Positions 55,683-57,769 of a stretch of DNA of 57,769 nucleotides are shown here, piece by piece. Numbering within the stretch: the stretch's first letter is position 1; each line of letters begins with the position of its first letter. The DNA is taken from assembly GCA_028383925.1 (NCBI GenBank), contig JAOEWO010000013.1, positions 1 to 57,769 on the forward strand. Direction: 5' to 3'. This DNA comes from Winogradskyella sp. (GTDB lineage: Bacteria > Bacteroidota > Bacteroidia > Flavobacteriales > Flavobacteriaceae). The notes under the pieces are model-generated. The model made no database searches. It had not been told where the DNA came from and saw only the letters and a program-made list of their open reading frames with translations. The position numbers and the translations under genes are program-made.

Positions 55683-56918
55683 ATGTCTATACTTATTACC
55701 AACATAAAACAATTACTACAAGTGCATGAGTCTAATGTCACCATTGTAAAAGGTGAAGACATGAAAACCTTACCCATACTAGAAAATGCGTATCTCTATA
55801 TTGAAAATGATACCATTATTGAATATGGCGATATGGAAGATTGTGATGGTATTACTGCAGAAACAACAATTGATGCTACTGGTAAAATTGTGTTACCATC
55901 TTGGTGCGATTCTCATACACACACCGTTTATGCTGGTAATAGAACGTCAGAGTTTGTAGATCGCATAAACGGACTTACTTATGCTGAAATAGCTAATAAA
56001 GGTGGTGGTATATTAAATTCTGCAGCACTTTTACAACAAACCTCTGAAGCTGATTTGTATGCACAATCTATAAAACGTGTTAATGAACTTATAGCCATGG
56101 GTACTGGTGCTATTGAAATTAAAACAGGCTACGGACTTACAGTTGAAGCCGAACTAAAAATGCTACGCGTTATTAAACGCATTAAACAAGAAAGTTTAGC
56201 CAAAATTATACCAACACTATTAGCCGCACATGCTACTCCTAAAACTTATAAAGACAATAAACAAGACTATATAAAACTTATTACAGAACAACTTATACCA
56301 CAAGCTGCAAAATTAAATATTGCCCATTATATAGATGTGTTTTGCGAAGATGGCTATTTTAGTATTGCAGACACCGAAGCTATTCTTAAAGCTGGTGCAG
56401 CGCATAATTTACGACCAAAAATACATGTTAACCAGTTTAATATTTTAGGTGGAATTGCTTTAGGTGCAGAATATAATGCTTTGTCCGTAGATCATTTAGA
56501 AGAATTAAATGAAGCCGATATCGAAGCTTTAAAACATACCGAAACCATACCTGTAGCGTTACCAGGTTGTTCATATTTTTTAAGTATTCCGTACACACCA
56601 GCTAGGGCATTAATAGATGCTGGTTTACCATTGGCTATTGCTACAGACTATAATCCTGGTTCTGCACCAAGTGGTAACATGAATTTTGTGGTAAGTGCCG
56701 CTTGTGTAAAATTAAAAATGACACCAGAAGAAGCCATAAATGCAGCCACGATAAATGGTGCTTATGCTATGGGTATAAGTAATATGTACGGTAGTATTAC
56801 TAGAGGTAAAAAAGCGAATCTTATAATTACAAAACCTCTAAATGATTATAGCGAAATCCCTTATGCTTTTGCACATAACCCAGTAGAACAAATTATTATT
56901 AATGGACAAGTACTGTAA
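55683..56918 (+). CDS. hutI: Imidazolonepropionase
   Basis: 411 residues from the ATG at 55683 (MSILITNIKQLLQV). A start at 55581 would add 34 residues encoded by the inverted repeat and is unlikely. Amidohydrolase metal and substrate motifs: DSHTHTVYAGNR, AAHATPKTYK, VDHLEELNEA and IATDYNPGSAPSGN. It opens the imidazolone ring in histidine degradation. No other hut gene is in the window. The next frame overlaps its 3' end by 17 bases. Confidence 0.94.
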   Translation: MSILITNIKQLLQVHESNVTIVKGEDMKTLPILENAYLYIENDTIIEYGDMEDCDGITAETTIDATGKIVLPSWCDSHTHTVYAGNRTSEFVDRINGLTYAEIANKGGGILNSAALLQQTSEADLYAQSIKRVNELIAMGTGAIEIKTGYGLTVEAELKMLRVIKRIKQESLAKIIPTLLAAHATPKTYKDNKQDYIKLITEQLIPQAAKLNIAHYIDVFCEDGYFSIADTEAILKAGAAHNLRPKIHVNQFNILGGIALGAEYNALSVDHLEELNEADIEALKHTETIPVALPGCSYFLSIPYTPARALIDAGLPLAIATDYNPGSAPSGNMNFVVSAACVKLKMTPEEAINAATINGAYAMGISNMYGSITRGKKANLIITKPLNDYSEIPYAFAHNPVEQIIINGQVL

Positions 56919-57468
56919 TTTTAAACTCACTACTGCTGGTATTTTATCTAATCAATGTCTAAACCTTAATCTCACCACTTTTACAGACGTGTGTCTTTTT
57001 ATAAAAAACCTGCCATATGGTAGAAATACAGATAGAAGCGATTACACCTTAGTTTTAAAAGAACAAAAAGGCACATGTTCTACAAAACATGCCTTTTTAA
57101 AACAGTTGGCAATAGAAAATTAGTTTGAGCAATTATTATTGTGTGTTGGTATTTACAGAATGAATGCGAGCAATACAAATGGTGTCGGTGCTGTTTTAAA
57201 TAAATATAATTTAGGTTTTATTCCAGAAGCACACACCTACTTAAAACACAAAGACACCATCTTAGATTTTACATCTACAAACGCGTCACTTAAGTTTTAC
57301 AACACGCTACTGTATGAAACTTATATTCTGCCCAATCAAATTGGTGTATTTAAACTACAACTACACCATCAGTTTTTTAAATATTGGATAGAAGAAAATG
57401 ATGTACCCTTTACTTTTCAGACCCTTTGGAAAGTTAGAGGAGACTGTATTTTAGCACTTAGTAAATAA
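56902..57468 (+). pseudogene. Transglutaminase-like cysteine-protease-fold gene with one in-frame stop
   Basis: A frame starting at 56902, overlapping the hutI 3' end, runs 73 codons to a TAG at 57121-57123. The same frame then continues to a TAA at 57466-57468. The two halves belong together: the first holds a candidate nucleophile in KGTCSTKHAFLKQLAIEN, the second MNASNTNGVGAVLNKYN, a candidate His in FIPEAHTYLKHK and a candidate Asp in TILDFTSTN. That Cys-His-Asp order suggests a transglutaminase-like fold. The repaired protein is 188 residues. Read as one gene it is broken by a single nonsense codon. Sequencing error or readthrough cannot be excluded. Confidence 0.75.
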
Positions 57469-57486
57469 TTTTCTAGTGGTCAGTAG

Positions 57487-57769
57487 TTAGTTACTTATTA
57501 ATTCACTTTGATAGATTTTATTTCCTTGTACCATTTTGACAATAAGATTATTGAATATTGTCGCTTTGCTTTGCGACCTATTTATTCTAAAACAAAACTC
57601 ATTGAAATATCGATTTAAATTATTATCGCTCACTCAGGAATAAGTTGTCCTAATCCAAGATTTCACTTGAGGTATCATTGTGTGAAGTGCTTTAAAGTTT
57701 AACTCTCAATTTATGTTATATTATAGGACTTGGCTATCGGTCTATATCCTCTCCATTTATCCGTTGTTA
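57487..57769 (-). pseudogene. Decayed IS1595/ISXO2-type transposase, C-terminal relic
   Basis: The minus strand, read from the right edge, gives TTDKWRGYRPIAKSYNIT, a stop and IES. After a frame change it gives ELNFKALHTMIPQVKSWIRT, TYS, another stop, then VSDNNLNRYFNEFCFRINRS and QSKATIFNNLIVKMV to a final TAA at 57489-57487. TDKW.GY, LHTM....K.W.R and YFNEF..R.NR are hallmarks of the DDE domain of the IS1595 family (ISXO2-like). At least two stops and one frameshift show it is dead. The rest lies beyond the window. No terminal inverted repeat is visible at its left end. Confidence 0.85.

Noticed and set aside
57121..57123. Programmed stop readthrough or amino-acid recoding at the TAG (and at the TAA near 53721)
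   Set aside because: No recoding element or pyrrolysine/selenocysteine context is visible; plain nonsense mutation or sequencing error is simpler.

Overview
The window is a chromosomal segment from a low-GC member of the Bacteroidota, almost certainly the family Flavobacteriaceae. Evidence: the gliding-motility pair gldF and gldG next to dnaN, a TonB-dependent receptor with an N-terminal carboxypeptidase-like domain, a DUF5916/CBM9 outer-membrane protein, several DUF families I associate with flavobacteria, short AT-rich intergenic regions, and many Bacteroidota-type -7 boxes (TAnnTTTG). I see no rRNA, tRNA, CRISPR array or prophage. One decayed insertion-sequence transposase lies at the right edge. 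Most of the window is core chromosome.

Layout. 1-6.6 kb (minus strand): a partial membrane protein, then four unassigned genes (DUF6638-like, AAA+ ATPase, a 347-aa protein and a coiled-coil protein). They read as one module and are the best candidate for an undescribed system. A missed 59-aa gene and a structured DNA/RNA element lie inside it. 6.7-10.1 kb: an MBL-fold lipoprotein, two tiny membrane proteins, ettA and a 60-aa membrane protein. 10.2-13.7 kb: a compact minus-strand electrophile/redox operon (azoreductase, FMN reductase, MarR regulator, two pirins). A palindrome sits exactly on the -33 TTG of its promoter. 13.8-18.4 kb: acyl-CoA carboxylase beta subunit, MFS transporter, M24 peptidase and a small membrane protein. 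18.4-26 kb (minus): N-acetylglucosamine kinase-like protein, gapA, pfkA and TamB. 26-31.4 kb (plus): tsaD, rsmE, a DUF4159 protein, an SpoU methyltransferase, an AI-2E-type permease and a THUMP-like methyltransferase. 31.4-34 kb: a 450-base gap, purC, a second structured element, and phoH. 34.2-39.9 kb (plus): SAM hydrolase, a 150-bp palindromic element, an ABM-domain protein, gldF, a BamE-like membrane protein, gldG and dnaN. 40-44.4 kb: two small flavobacterial proteins, then a His/Cys-rich exported peptide, a TonB receptor and a CSDDD lipoprotein that look like a metal-uptake locus. 44.4-50.6 kb: DMP19-like protein, CDP-alcohol phosphatidyltransferase, a small membrane protein, the DUF5916 protein and LolD-like ATPase. 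49.4-53 kb (minus): an overlapping DUF3999/DUF2339 pair. 53.2-57.8 kb: fumC and hutI, flanked by three damaged genes: a thioredoxin-like lipoprotein gene with one TAA, a transglutaminase-like gene with one TAG, and an IS1595-type transposase relic.

Functional themes. Housekeeping functions dominate: glycolysis, fumarase, purine synthesis, tRNA/rRNA modification, the replication clamp, and outer-membrane biogenesis with gliding. The accessory biology is the AAA+/coiled-coil module, the MarR-linked redox operon, the putative metal-uptake locus, and the cluster of recent decay at the right end. All family calls were made by reading motifs; no database search was run.
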